Positions 36,826 through 46,721 of a stretch of 64,000 nt of DNA are shown one piece after another (the first letter of the stretch is position 1; each line of letters opens with the position of its first letter). The DNA lies in NCBI RefSeq assembly GCF_004138285.1, contig NZ_SCFN01000007.1:62001-126000 (forward strand). Reading direction: 5' to 3'. The notes under the pieces were generated by a model that ran no database searches, was not told the DNA's origin, and was given only the letters and a program-made list of their open reading frames with translations. The stretch comes from Gottfriedia acidiceleris (GTDB lineage: Bacteria > Bacillota > Bacilli > Bacillales > Bacillaceae_G). Made by a program: the position numbers and the translations under genes.

Positions 36826-37023
36826 TTGAATATATATATACATCAAACAATTATTATTAATCAACTAAAAACTGGTGGGATAGTAAACTCATCTGTTTTT
36901 CAAATTGGTACAACAGGAAATATAAATGCAAAAACGATAACGAATAATACTGGAGATTATTTAGAACCAGCACCACCACTTACTGAACCAGGTCAAATCG
37001 TTCAAACTTCGCAAGAGACATAA
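36826..37023 (+). CDS. gerPB: Spore germination protein GerPB
   Basis: A 65-residue product (TTG start) MNIYIHQTIIINQLKTGGI, with FQIGTTGNI and the proline-rich end EPAPPLTEPG typical of GerPB. The ribosome site GGAGGGTGTCG lies 13 bases after gerPA, which supports the TTG; the longer frame from 36799 overlaps gerPA. Confidence 0.92.
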   Translation: MNIYIHQTIIINQLKTGGIVNSSVFQIGTTGNINAKTITNNTGDYLEPAPPLTEPGQIVQTSQET

Positions 37024-37060
37024 ATTTATTCCTGTAGCAAATTGAAAGCGAGGGAATTCT

Positions 37061-37672
37061 ATGAATCAACTAGAGTTAAGACAGACTCAAATTGAGCAAT
37101 TACTATATGAACAGTCCCAAATAATTGAACAATTAAAAGCTAAAATTGCTCAGCTTGAGGTTACTGTTATTGAACTTTCTCAAAGACCTGAGACAAAAAT
37201 TGATAAAATTGAATACAAATTTGACCAATTAAAAGTAGAAAATTTAAATGGTACGTTAACAATCGGGCTAAATCCACTTCAAGCCCCAACATTCGATGAT
37301 TTAACAGTGGAAAACCAACAAATTGATATTAAACCTGACAATAATATGAAAGCTTTGAAATCATATATAGAAGAAAGAATTCATTTCCATTTAAAGGAAG
37401 AAGCACTAGAAACCATTCTCCAATTAGAAACAGAGCTTAGAGTTGCAGTTGATGATTATTACCGTCAAATGATGATCGATGATATTCGAAATCAAATGGA
37501 TATTAGAATTCCTTACTATATTGATTTATATAAAAATAAACCAAACTTCGCTGATAATCCGCTCCAATATTCAGAAGAAGTCGTTTTACACATGTTAAGA
37601 GATATTCGAACTGCCTATAGTGCCTTTTTACAAAACTTACCGCATAATATCGGAAAGGAGAATAAAGGATGA
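37061..37672 (+). CDS. gerPC: Spore germination protein GerPC
   Basis: A 203-residue product with an N-terminal coiled coil (LRQTQIEQLLYEQSQIIEQLK) and the GerPC pattern GTLTIGLNP. The rest is helical (DDYYRQMMIDDIRNQMD). Its TGA overlaps the gerPD ATG (ATGA), which implies coupled translation. It is the only large soluble member of the set. Confidence 0.92.
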   Translation: MNQLELRQTQIEQLLYEQSQIIEQLKAKIAQLEVTVIELSQRPETKIDKIEYKFDQLKVENLNGTLTIGLNPLQAPTFDDLTVENQQIDIKPDNNMKALKSYIEERIHFHLKEEALETILQLETELRVAVDDYYRQMMIDDIRNQMDIRIPYYIDLYKNKPNFADNPLQYSEEVVLHMLRDIRTAYSAFLQNLPHNIGKENKG

Positions 37673-37845
37673 ATTTAAATGTAACAAATTGCAATTTACA
37701 AGTAGAGGAAATAAAATTTACAGCGATTTCATCATCTTCATTATTTTTGATTGGAGATGCTCATAATATTTCACTATCCTCTATATTTGACACACCACCT
37801 GAATCGTTAATAGTTGGACCATTTGTACCTTTATCTGTAAGTTAA
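37669..37845 (+). CDS. gerPD: Spore germination protein GerPD
   Basis: A 58-residue product, MNLNVTNCNLQVEEIKFTAI at the start and FVPLSVS at the end, which fits GerPD by size, sequence (FLIGDAHNISLSSIFDTPPE) and place. The ATG is preceded by AAAGGAGAATAAAGG and overlaps the gerPC stop; its TAA overlaps the gerPE ATG (TAATG). Confidence 0.9.
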   Translation: MNLNVTNCNLQVEEIKFTAISSSSLFLIGDAHNISLSSIFDTPPESLIVGPFVPLSVS

Positions 37846-38489
37846 TGTTTAAAATTGATCCAAGATTTCGTTTAGCCGCTGTAGAAAGATATGATGTAAA
37901 TACAGTACTATTTTCAAGCATTTTACAGTTTGGGGATGCATTTTCAATAAATGCAGAGTCAAATGCTCTCGCGCTTCAAGAAGAAGGAAATATACTTGCT
38001 GTTCCAAGCAGAGATGTTTTTGAAATTTATCCACTTTATAAAGTAATTCCAAAACATCTTCCATATGTACCAAATGTAAAATTAAATCGTGTAAATCTTA
38101 ACCCGACAATCCAAGTTGGTTCTATTAATTATAATGGTATAAGTTCAGCGAGTGCTTCTGTTATAGGGTCAGTTCATAGTGCCACAATGTTAGCACGAGT
38201 CCATCAAATACGACATTTTCTCTCACCACCTACAATACACTACCAAACTCCTGGCATTAGTCATGCTCAACCTACATTTTCTCAACTAATGCAGCCACTC
38301 GTGACAGGATCGATGCAACCAACTCAATCAGATGTACTTGTTCAACCAACAGTACCAGTTTCGCCAGTAGTAACAGCACACACTGTAGTACCAGTAGCAC
38401 CTGTAGTTCCGGTGCATACAGTAGTACCAACCGTGCCTTCAGTACCTGTAGTACCAGCACGGAAAAAAGAACCAAAATTAACAGATTAA
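37845..38489 (+). CDS. gerPE: Spore germination protein GerPE with long C-terminal tail
   Basis: A 214-residue product. Residues 1-128 match GerPE (RLAAVERYDVNTVLFSSILQ, FGDAFSINAESNALALQ and VGSINYNGIS). Residues 129-214 form an added tail, rich in Val, Pro, Thr and His, with repeated VVPV/VVPT units (about 160-205) and a basic end ARKKEPKLTD. GerPE of other bacilli is usually near 120-130 residues, from memory, so the tail is unusual. Confidence 0.9.
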   Translation: MFKIDPRFRLAAVERYDVNTVLFSSILQFGDAFSINAESNALALQEEGNILAVPSRDVFEIYPLYKVIPKHLPYVPNVKLNRVNLNPTIQVGSINYNGISSASASVIGSVHSATMLARVHQIRHFLSPPTIHYQTPGISHAQPTFSQLMQPLVTGSMQPTQSDVLVQPTVPVSPVVTAHTVVPVAPVVPVHTVVPTVPSVPVVPARKKEPKLTD

Positions 38490-38505
38490 GAAAGGAGAAT
38501 ACTTC

Positions 38506-38721
38506 ATGCCAACATTTCTAGGTGCAATCGTTATCACAAGCAATGAAGGAAATATAAATACTGGAGATCTTAATAATATCTCACCAAAAACGCAAACAAA
38601 ATCATATTTTGGCTCAGGTTCAGGAAATACTGGGTTTATCCCAGCAACTATAAGCGGTGCAAGTGCAACTAATACTTTAGATGCTGATTTAGTAGATCAA
38701 AATGAAGTCGCAACTCTATAA
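38506..38721 (+). CDS. gerPF: Spore germination protein GerPF
   Basis: A 71-residue product similar to GerPA: MPTFLGAIVITSNEGNIN, GSGSGNTGFIPATISG and ALNT-like SATNTLDADLVDQNEV. The start follows AAGAAAGGAGAATACTTC. It closes the gerP operon. Confidence 0.92.
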   Translation: MPTFLGAIVITSNEGNINTGDLNNISPKTQTKSYFGSGSGNTGFIPATISGASATNTLDADLVDQNEVATL

Positions 38722-38733
38722 TTCCCAAAAAAG

Positions 38734-38760
38734 AAAAGCGATGCAAAATGCATCGCTTTT
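38734..38760. terminator. Bidirectional terminator gerP / addA
   Basis: A perfect 12-bp stem AAAAGCGATGCA / TGCATCGCTTTT with a 3-base loop, between gerPF and the addA stop. Confidence 0.92.
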
Positions 38761-38762
38761 TT

Positions 38763-41700
38763 CTATAACTCTACAATATGACTACCATCAAAAAAGTATA
38801 GATATTTAGCTTTAACCTTTTTATCCATACCCGCTTCAATTGCCTTTGAATAAAGATCGAGTTGAACACCGTATCTTCTAATTGCTTCTTGCTTCAAGGC
38901 ATCGCTTGTTGCAAACGCTCCAGTTCGATCGGTTTTATAATCAATTAATATAACCTCGTCCCCATCAATTAAAAGTAAGTCAATGATCCCTTGGATTAAT
39001 ACAACTTCCTCTTCTTCCTTCCAATCTTTATAAATTTCATTTGTTGAAACACCATAACTAAATGGTACTTCACGCATATTTTGATTTGAGTTTGTCACTA
39101 ATTGACCAAGCTCTGACTGACAGAATTCAAAAATCTCCAGGCTATTTACAGCTTCCCCTTGCTCTTGTGTAATTAATTCTTTTAAAACCATACTATTTAT
39201 CTGATCTTTGATTTCTTCATGAGATGAAACAAATTGATAATCTAAATTTTGCATAACAGCATGGGTAGCAGTTCCTTTTTCAGCTGAGTTCATTTTTTGT
39301 TCTGTCATAAATTTCGGTCTTTCAAGTGGAAAATCTTTTGATTTAGTCGCTGTAAAACTTTGACTATATGGATCCTCCTCTTGCATTTTTCTTTTTAATT
39401 CTGTAACAGATTGTTTTGGTCGATAAAGAGTTGATTGCCTATGATTATATTGCCAGTTTAATTGATTCTCTAGTTTTTCATGAAGCTCATCATTATTAAT
39501 TTGAATCGGTTCCTTTAACTGAAATGCTTGAAATACTTCGACTTTATTATTTTCTACTTCCTCAGCTTCTAATGATTGAATTGTAGAAGCATCTACAATT
39601 GAATAATTCCAGCGACATGGGTAAAACTGAATTTCATTTTTTGTATGCCACAAATCATCTTCGAGTCTAATTGCATTACTAGAATCGTGACGAATGATAG
39701 AAGGACCAATCCAATCTAGATAACTTTTAGCACCACTAATAACGTTTAATGGTAGAAGCCACTCTTTATGGTTTTCAACTTCCTTCCATCTTTCAATCAT
39801 TTTTTGTGCATCATTTACTTTACCTACTAAAATAAGCTTTTCTCTTGCACGAGTTAATGCAACATAAAGAATTCGTAACTCCTCCGAAATTAACTCTTCT
39901 TGTTCCTTGCGCTTGATTGTTTCCTTCAAAAGAGTTGAATTAGTCGTACGATACGCAGGATGTACAAAATTCATACCTAGACCTAATTCCTTTTGTAAAA
40001 TGAATTTTGCCCTTAAATCCTGCATATTAAATTGCTTAGATGTATTCACGACAAACACGACAGGAAACTCTAATCCCTTACTTTTATGGATTGTCATCAT
40101 TTGAACGACATTTTCTTGATCACTTAAAATACGAACCTCATCTAGCTTTTCATCTCTTTCTTGCATACGATCTAAAAATCTTAAAAACTGAAATAGACTT
40201 CTATAATTTGATTCTTCTAATGCTTTAGCTCGATCAAATATTGTAATTAAATTTGCTTGCCTTTGTTTACCTCCTGGTAAGCCTCCGACAAAGTCATAGT
40301 ATGTAGATTCCTTTAATACCTTCCAAATAAAGATTGAAAGTGTCTCCCTTTTAACGAGTCGTTTCCATTCCTTTATTTGTGTAAAGAAATTTACTAATTT
40401 AATTGAAAGTTGTTTATGACGGTTTTCATAATTATTTAGATAATCTTGACATGCATCGTAAAAGGATCCATTTTTATGATTAAGTCTAATCATCGTTAAT
40501 TCCGGTTCCGAAAGACCAACAATTGGAGAACGTAGGACAGATGCGAGCGGAATATCTTGTATCGTATTATCAATTAGCTTTAATAAATTTAAAAAGACGG
40601 CCACTTCAATTGTTTGAAATAAGTCCTTTGATTTCTCAGCATATAGCGGTATACCTAGCGCTTTGCATTCTTCTATATACAAATCAGCATTCGATAATGA
40701 CCGGCCTAAAATAGCAATATCATTATATTTTACTGGTCTCATTTCTCCAGTCTTTTCCGTTACTAAATATTCACTTTCAACTAAATCCTTTATTCTTCTC
40801 GCTACGTACCTTGCCTCTATTTGTTCAAGCTTTTCCTCAACAAGATCATCACCTTCTTGTTCACTGTACTCAGGCTCATTTTCTTCTTCATCCGAATTCG
40901 TTAATAAGATTAATTCAGAAGCGCAATCCGAGTATTCAGGATAGCTCGCACCAAGCTTTAACATCGCATCTTCATCATACTCAATTCCACCAATTTCTCT
41001 TCCCATGATTTGTTGAAAAATAAAATTGGTTGCATCTAATACTTCCGCTCTACTTCTAAAGTTTTTAGATAAATCGATTCTCAAGCCAGTTCTGTCATTT
41101 TTCTCTTTTTCATATAAATTGTATTTATTTATAAATAGCTGTGGTTCTGCTAATCGGAAGCGATAGATTGATTGCTTAACATCTCCAACCATAAAAAGAT
41201 TACCAGAAGCTCCCGTGCCTTTTGTGATTAATCTTAAAATCGATTCTTGTACATAGTTCGTATCTTGATATTCATCAACTAACACTTCATTAAACTTTTC
41301 TTGGTAAACTCTTGCAACCGATGAAGGTACTAATAAATCTTTTTCGTCTTTTTCCTTTAAAATTTCAAGTGCATAGTGTTCTAAATCATTGAAATCTAAA
41401 ATTCCATTTTCCAATTTTGCTTGTTTAAATAACACGATAAAACGATTAACAAGTTCAATTAACTTTTCAACTAAAGGCTTTAATTCACTTATTTGTTTTA
41501 ATTGAATATCAATACTTCGACTAAAATACTTATCTCTTATATCATCAATCTTCTTTTTAACATCTTTTCGGAAATTCGCTACTAATTCCTTTTTCTGTTG
41601 ATCTCCTTCTGTCTTTTTAATAGTTGGCAATCGATTAAATACTATTTTTTGTATACCAACATTAATTTCTTCCCATGATTTATCTGAAGCATGAAATAAA

Positions 41701-42503
41701 CATTCTAAATTACCATACTCCTCTTTAAACACTTCAGCATACTTAATTGGGCCATCAGGACTTTCAATGATATCTAATGCTTGTTTATAAGTGTTTATAC
41801 AAGCAATCATATCTTCTTGAATAAATTTCTTAAGCTCTTTAATAAAAGGGATCTCATCAACTGGTTTGCTCACTATATTATATTGATTAATAAAAGCATT
41901 TAAAAACTCACTCGGGTTTGGGTTAGAAATTGCATGACGATATAGCTTTAATATTAACTTTGGTAAATCATTATCATCTCGATCACTAGTATATCGATCA
42001 ACTAAATCAAAGAAGACTAAATTAGATTCGTCACTGTATTCTGACTCCATCAACTCTTCTAACACTTCATCCATCAGTAATTGAATCTCAATTTCTTCTG
42101 CAGTACGGAAGTTTGGATCCAATTCTACCATATAATAATTTGATCGAATGACTTCAGTACAAAAAGAGTGAATAGTTGAGATTGAAGCTTTATTTAACAA
42201 AGAAGCTTGTTTCCTTAAATGATCAGATTCAGGATTATTTACAAGTTGTTTCTCTAATGCAATCCCGATCCTTTCTTTCATTTCCTGGGCACTTGCTTTT
42301 GTAAAAGTAACAACAAGTAATTCATCAACATTTATTGGATTTTCATCGCGAATGATTTTTTGAATAATTCGTTCAACAAGAACAGCCGTCTTTCCAGAAC
42401 CAGCGGCAGCGGCTACAAGAATATCTGACCCTTCGAAATCGATTGCTTTTTGCTGGTCGACTGTCCATGTTGTTTTACTTGCGTTATTTTCTTCTTTACT
42501 CAT
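38763..42503 (-). CDS. addA: ATP-dependent helicase/nuclease subunit AddA
   Basis: The AddAB complex resects double-strand breaks to start recombination and is the RecBCD counterpart in Firmicutes. The 1246-residue AddA has Walker A AAAAGSGKTAVLVERI, UvrD-type helicase motifs (VGDVKQSIYRFR; MTIHKSKGLEFPVVFV; RILYVALTRAREKLILVG) and a C-terminal RecB-like nuclease (GIIDLLLIDGDEVILIDYKTDR in two parts). Its ATG overlaps the addB end by 8 bases. Confidence 0.97.
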   Translation of the reverse strand: MSKEENNASKTTWTVDQQKAIDFEGSDILVAAAAGSGKTAVLVERIIQKIIRDENPINVDELLVVTFTKASAQEMKERIGIALEKQLVNNPESDHLRKQASLLNKASISTIHSFCTEVIRSNYYMVELDPNFRTAEEIEIQLLMDEVLEELMESEYSDESNLVFFDLVDRYTSDRDDNDLPKLILKLYRHAISNPNPSEFLNAFINQYNIVSKPVDEIPFIKELKKFIQEDMIACINTYKQALDIIESPDGPIKYAEVFKEEYGNLECLFHASDKSWEEINVGIQKIVFNRLPTIKKTEGDQQKKELVANFRKDVKKKIDDIRDKYFSRSIDIQLKQISELKPLVEKLIELVNRFIVLFKQAKLENGILDFNDLEHYALEILKEKDEKDLLVPSSVARVYQEKFNEVLVDEYQDTNYVQESILRLITKGTGASGNLFMVGDVKQSIYRFRLAEPQLFINKYNLYEKEKNDRTGLRIDLSKNFRSRAEVLDATNFIFQQIMGREIGGIEYDEDAMLKLGASYPEYSDCASELILLTNSDEEENEPEYSEQEGDDLVEEKLEQIEARYVARRIKDLVESEYLVTEKTGEMRPVKYNDIAILGRSLSNADLYIEECKALGIPLYAEKSKDLFQTIEVAVFLNLLKLIDNTIQDIPLASVLRSPIVGLSEPELTMIRLNHKNGSFYDACQDYLNNYENRHKQLSIKLVNFFTQIKEWKRLVKRETLSIFIWKVLKESTYYDFVGGLPGGKQRQANLITIFDRAKALEESNYRSLFQFLRFLDRMQERDEKLDEVRILSDQENVVQMMTIHKSKGLEFPVVFVVNTSKQFNMQDLRAKFILQKELGLGMNFVHPAYRTTNSTLLKETIKRKEQEELISEELRILYVALTRAREKLILVGKVNDAQKMIERWKEVENHKEWLLPLNVISGAKSYLDWIGPSIIRHDSSNAIRLEDDLWHTKNEIQFYPCRWNYSIVDASTIQSLEAEEVENNKVEVFQAFQLKEPIQINNDELHEKLENQLNWQYNHRQSTLYRPKQSVTELKRKMQEEDPYSQSFTATKSKDFPLERPKFMTEQKMNSAEKGTATHAVMQNLDYQFVSSHEEIKDQINSMVLKELITQEQGEAVNSLEIFEFCQSELGQLVTNSNQNMREVPFSYGVSTNEIYKDWKEEEEVVLIQGIIDLLLIDGDEVILIDYKTDRTGAFATSDALKQEAIRRYGVQLDLYSKAIEAGMDKKVKAKYLYFFDGSHIVEL

Positions 42504-45500
42504 CTTTATTCACCACCTCGATCATTTTTTGTAATGCTTCGCTATCTTCTAAAGGAGGTAGAACACGATATTCATTTCCTTTTACATTCGCATCAAATTG
42601 ACATACCGATTGGTACGAGCAATATGTACATGGTATTTTATCTTTTTGCTGATATGGATTTGCTTCTACAAAACCGTTGTAAATTTGCTGACCAGCTTCA
42701 GTAAATTTTTGCTTTATATAATTCGTCATCATTGGATATTGTTCAGGCTTTACCGTTTTTGAATATTTAGCCATATACTCTCCGGTTTTTTTAAGCCTAA
42801 TCGGCACAATTTTTGAAGAGCTTCCGTCTTGAATTAATGCTTCATCCATTAACGTATTACTTTCACGATCTTCTAATAGTAATCCATTCATTTTAAACTT
42901 TTTAAAGATCTCATCCTGAATTTCATCGAGTTCGATATTATTTTTAACTTTAACTATCGGATTTTGAACATGGAAATAAAGAATACCAGCAGGGTCCGCG
43001 TGTTTTCCAAGTAAAGTTGTTGAATTTGCTACAGCTATATCTAAATAAGTTAGTAACTGTAAAGCAAGTCCGTAGTAAACATCTGATAATTTTAATTCCT
43101 TTTTCGTTGATTTATAATCCAAAATTCGTAAGTAATCGCCTTTTTCACTTGTTGCTTTATCAATTCGGTCAATTCGGCCATTTAATACCATTCTTCTCTT
43201 CCCATCAATCGGAAGTTCATAAGAATTTAACTGTTTACCCATACCGAATGGAACTTCTAAAGCAACAGGAACGAATTTACCTGCATGCTCTTGTTGACTT
43301 AAAATTGAGGATACTTTAGCAATAACATCCTTCATTTTTTTCTTTAAAAACATATATCGATTCGTACTTAGCAAAATCTCACGTTGAAACTTTGGAGAAA
43401 TTTCATCTACTACTTTTGCTGCTAATTCATCACATTCTGAATTCGTTAAACTACTCCAACTTTTCCCAGCCTGTAAAAGATTCTCTCCAATAATTGTTAA
43501 AGCACTGTGGAATAATTGACCCATATCAAATGATTCAAACTTATAAATCTCACGTTCTTGAAGCTTTAGACCATATCGTGCAAAATGGGCATATGCACAT
43601 TGATGGAAAAGCTCAATTCGTGATACCGATCCACTCAATTCTTCGCCATATAATTCTGTACTTAAATCTTCTCCAAGATCCTTTGCAACATTGTTATACA
43701 TAACACTACTTATCACTTTATACAGTTTATCTTTTGAATCAGAATTTTCTCGTAAGACATTATAAAGCGTCCACCATAAATCCATATTCGTTTCAGTTTC
43801 CTTAGTCGACCAAACTTGAAGCTGAGATACTAAATTCGTTAACGCTGTACCATAATTGGCTATAGATCTTAGCTGTTCTTCTACGGAACTAAATGTTAAG
43901 TCTCCACTTTCAAATCGTTGTTGTATATTTGGAAAAATCGATTTTATTCTTTGGATGAGATTTGATGGGGCAAGACTTTTCCCATCATCACTTGCTAACG
44001 GATAACTAATTATTAACTCATGACTTGCTCGATTAATTCCAGTATAGATATTAAAATTTTCTACAAATAATTGGTGCTTACTTGTTGGTGCTACTTCCAC
44101 ACCAAATGATTGTAAAAACTCTCGGGCAGTATCGCCTAATAATCCGTCTTCATTAGCCTTCCTTGGAATAACACCTTCATTTACACCAATGATATAAGCA
44201 CACTTTACATTTTGTAATCTTGAATGATCAAAAGCAGCTATGTTTACTTGATCTAATGATGCAGGAACATTCGCAAATTGAAGTGATTGAAAACCAGTTT
44301 GAAGAATTTCAAAAAATGTTTTACGAGACAGCTTTTCTTCTCCAATTAATTCAACGCATTCATCTAAAAGTTGAATAAACCCTTTCCAAACTTGCTCGTG
44401 ATCTTTGCTTTCAATTAAATTGGATCGATTTTCAGCATCATCCTTTAAATGTTGAAGCTTCCTTGAAATATCTAGTGATTCAACAAACTCATACAAAGCT
44501 ACACACATTTCTCTCGCATTTTTTGCTTGCTTTAGATTGCTTTGAAATGTAAGAATTGGCTTTACTAATAAATCTCTTACTGAATTAATTAATGCCTCGA
44601 ATTCTAGCTCTTCATTTGTTATCCCTTTATCAATTCCTTCAGTTGAGCGATACTTTCGATACTTCCACGGCTCTTCAATCGTCCACTTTTTCCCTTGCTT
44701 TCCATACGCCATGCAATAATTCTCAAATAACTCGAGCTGTTCACGATTCTTATCACGATTACTTTCAAATGGATATACTAATTCCGTTTTATATGCATTG
44801 AAGATTGATTCATATCTCCAATTTTTTTGAATGATATCGAAAGTAGCTTGTAAAAACGTAAATAATGGATGCCTTAGCATTGAACGCTTTTCTTCTATGA
44901 AAATGGGTATTTGGTACGCATGAAAAATAGTTGAAATCAAATGTGAATACGAATCTCCATTTCTTAAGAAAATTGCTATATCACGATATCGGTATCCTTG
45001 ATCACGTACCTTATTAATAATATCTTTCGCAATCCCATTTACTTCAGCTCGACGATTAGATGCCGACATAATCTTAATTCCATCTGATTCAAACGAAGGT
45101 TTAACTGGTCTGTTATCAAAATTCGTTTCGAAATACTTCAAATCATTCGATTGATTTCTAAAGTTATGATGACAAATAACAGGTTGCTCTATTGTTTGCT
45201 TTGTCTTTAAAGCAATCTCTTTAATTTGTTGATATAGAAGCGCTGGTTTATAAAATAAATTTAATTCATGTGGTAAAAAATCATCATATTGCCGGTCGAT
45301 TGTTAGAGAGAACTTTACCTCACTACAATATCTCATTAACTCCTCAACTACATTTCTCTCTTGGGGTGCCAAGTCATAATATCCATCAATATAAATAATA
45401 CTGTCTTTTATATACTCACTTTTAGGTAATTCTTGAATCAATAAATTTAAATAGTCTTCTGAATCAAGATACTTATCTTTCATATATGTATTAAAAGCAT

Positions 45501-46002
45501 CAAACACTATTTGAATATCATTTATCTTTTGTTGGATAAAGATATGATCCTTTGATGAATTTTGCTCCATTTGTAAAATAACGGAGGATAATTCATCTGA
45601 AGAAACTTGAAAACCTTTAAACTCAGCAATAAGACCTGTTAGTTCCTTATAAAAACCTTGTCGATCAGCAACGTGTTGAAATATTTTCAATTCTTCTTTC
45701 TTTTCTTCAATAATCTTTCGAAGAATCATAGAAATTCCAATTTCACCAATATGAATCCGACTGATTCCACCTGTTTCTTGTAAAACCTTCCAAGCTAATC
45801 GAGTAAAACTAAAAACTTGAGAATTAATAATTGCTTTTTTTTCCTGCCTTTTAACTAATTCATATTCCATCTGAAATGTCATTTGATCAGGTACAATAAA
45901 GATGATATTTTTTGTTTCATTCTTTAATCTATTTGTAATTTCATTTAAAATATGATGCGTTTTTCCACTACCTGCACGTCCTAATATAAATTGAAACGAC
46001 AT
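42496..46002 (-). CDS. addB: ATP-dependent helicase/nuclease subunit AddB
   Basis: The partner of AddA. The 1168-residue protein has an N-terminal Walker A LGRAGSGKTHHIL, a C-terminal nuclease (RIDRIDK... LRILDYKST) and the four cysteines of the Fe-S cluster: one in FHQCAYAHFARYGL and three in IPCTYCSYQSVCQFD. The start follows TTAAGGAGGGGATTTT. Position after sipV and yhjE matches B. subtilis. Confidence 0.97.
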   Translation of the reverse strand: MSFQFILGRAGSGKTHHILNEITNRLKNETKNIIFIVPDQMTFQMEYELVKRQEKKAIINSQVFSFTRLAWKVLQETGGISRIHIGEIGISMILRKIIEEKKEELKIFQHVADRQGFYKELTGLIAEFKGFQVSSDELSSVILQMEQNSSKDHIFIQQKINDIQIVFDAFNTYMKDKYLDSEDYLNLLIQELPKSEYIKDSIIYIDGYYDLAPQERNVVEELMRYCSEVKFSLTIDRQYDDFLPHELNLFYKPALLYQQIKEIALKTKQTIEQPVICHHNFRNQSNDLKYFETNFDNRPVKPSFESDGIKIMSASNRRAEVNGIAKDIINKVRDQGYRYRDIAIFLRNGDSYSHLISTIFHAYQIPIFIEEKRSMLRHPLFTFLQATFDIIQKNWRYESIFNAYKTELVYPFESNRDKNREQLELFENYCMAYGKQGKKWTIEEPWKYRKYRSTEGIDKGITNEELEFEALINSVRDLLVKPILTFQSNLKQAKNAREMCVALYEFVESLDISRKLQHLKDDAENRSNLIESKDHEQVWKGFIQLLDECVELIGEEKLSRKTFFEILQTGFQSLQFANVPASLDQVNIAAFDHSRLQNVKCAYIIGVNEGVIPRKANEDGLLGDTAREFLQSFGVEVAPTSKHQLFVENFNIYTGINRASHELIISYPLASDDGKSLAPSNLIQRIKSIFPNIQQRFESGDLTFSSVEEQLRSIANYGTALTNLVSQLQVWSTKETETNMDLWWTLYNVLRENSDSKDKLYKVISSVMYNNVAKDLGEDLSTELYGEELSGSVSRIELFHQCAYAHFARYGLKLQEREIYKFESFDMGQLFHSALTIIGENLLQAGKSWSSLTNSECDELAAKVVDEISPKFQREILLSTNRYMFLKKKMKDVIAKVSSILSQQEHAGKFVPVALEVPFGMGKQLNSYELPIDGKRRMVLNGRIDRIDKATSEKGDYLRILDYKSTKKELKLSDVYYGLALQLLTYLDIAVANSTTLLGKHADPAGILYFHVQNPIVKVKNNIELDEIQDEIFKKFKMNGLLLEDRESNTLMDEALIQDGSSSKIVPIRLKKTGEYMAKYSKTVKPEQYPMMTNYIKQKFTEAGQQIYNGFVEANPYQQKDKIPCTYCSYQSVCQFDANVKGNEYRVLPPLEDSEALQKMIEVVNKDE

Positions 46003-46119
46003 AAAATCCCCTCCTTAATGTATTAGAATAATGGTCGTTTTTTTCGTAAAAAGTGTTTTGTTGATTTTCACTCCACGGGCTCGTTTTATAACACAATCTA
46101 ATTGTGTAATTAATAAGAA

Positions 46120-46139
46120 AAGCCCCCATAAGGAGCTTA
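46120..46139 (-). terminator. Terminator of signal peptidase gene
   Basis: TAAGCTCC...GGGGGCTT stem with a T-rich run on the minus strand; it overlaps the stop codon. Confidence 0.6.
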
Positions 46140-46688
46140 TTTGTTAAAATTCGTATTCAAACTTGAAAGTGGCCAATAAAGTAGGTCAACCTTCCCTACA
46201 ATTTTATCAATTTTTACAAATCCAAACAAACGACTGTCATAACTTTTTGGTCGATTGTCCCCTTCAACAAAAACATAGCCTGGTGGAACTTTCGTTTTAC
46301 CTGTAACTTCGTTTAAATTAAAATCAGCTGTAAAAGGTGTTCCTTTTAAAGAACTCTTGTAATCATTTAAATATGGTTCATTCCATTTTTTATTATTAAC
46401 ATAAAGCTGATCATCTTTATATTCTATTGAATCTCCAGGTAAACCAATGACACGTTTAACATAATCTTCTTGCTTATTTGCATGAAATACAATTACGTCA
46501 AATCTGTTAATATCACCAATTTCATATCCAAATTTATTTATAACTAGTAGGTTTCCATCCTTTAAAGTTGGCATCATAGATTCTCCATCAACTACATATG
46601 TAGAAAATAAGAACGTTCTTATAATAAAAGCAATTGCGATCCCAATAATGATCGCTTTTCCCCAGTCAAATACTTCTTTTCTTAGCAT
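46137..46688 (-). CDS. sipV: Signal peptidase I (SipV-like)
   Basis: Cuts signal peptides from exported proteins at the outer face of the membrane. The 183-residue type I signal peptidase has an N-terminal helix (GKAIIIGIAIAFIIRTFLF) and the catalytic dyad Ser37 (DGESMMPTL) and Lys78 (YVKRVIGLPGD). The EGDNRPKSYDSR box is also present. The start follows AGGGAGAGAGCAACTTT. Order yhjE-sipV-addB-addA is as in B. subtilis. Confidence 0.93.
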   Translation of the reverse strand: MLRKEVFDWGKAIIIGIAIAFIIRTFLFSTYVVDGESMMPTLKDGNLLVINKFGYEIGDINRFDVIVFHANKQEDYVKRVIGLPGDSIEYKDDQLYVNNKKWNEPYLNDYKSSLKGTPFTADFNLNEVTGKTKVPPGYVFVEGDNRPKSYDSRLFGFVKIDKIVGKVDLLYWPLSSLNTNFNK

Positions 46689-46721
46689 AAAGTTGCTCTC
46701 TCCCTTTTGAGTAATAATGCT

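Noticed and set aside
38340-38460. Repeats in gerPE as a possible CRISPR or VNTR
   Set aside because: They are codon-level repeats of Val/Pro units in a protein tail, not a DNA array with spacers.
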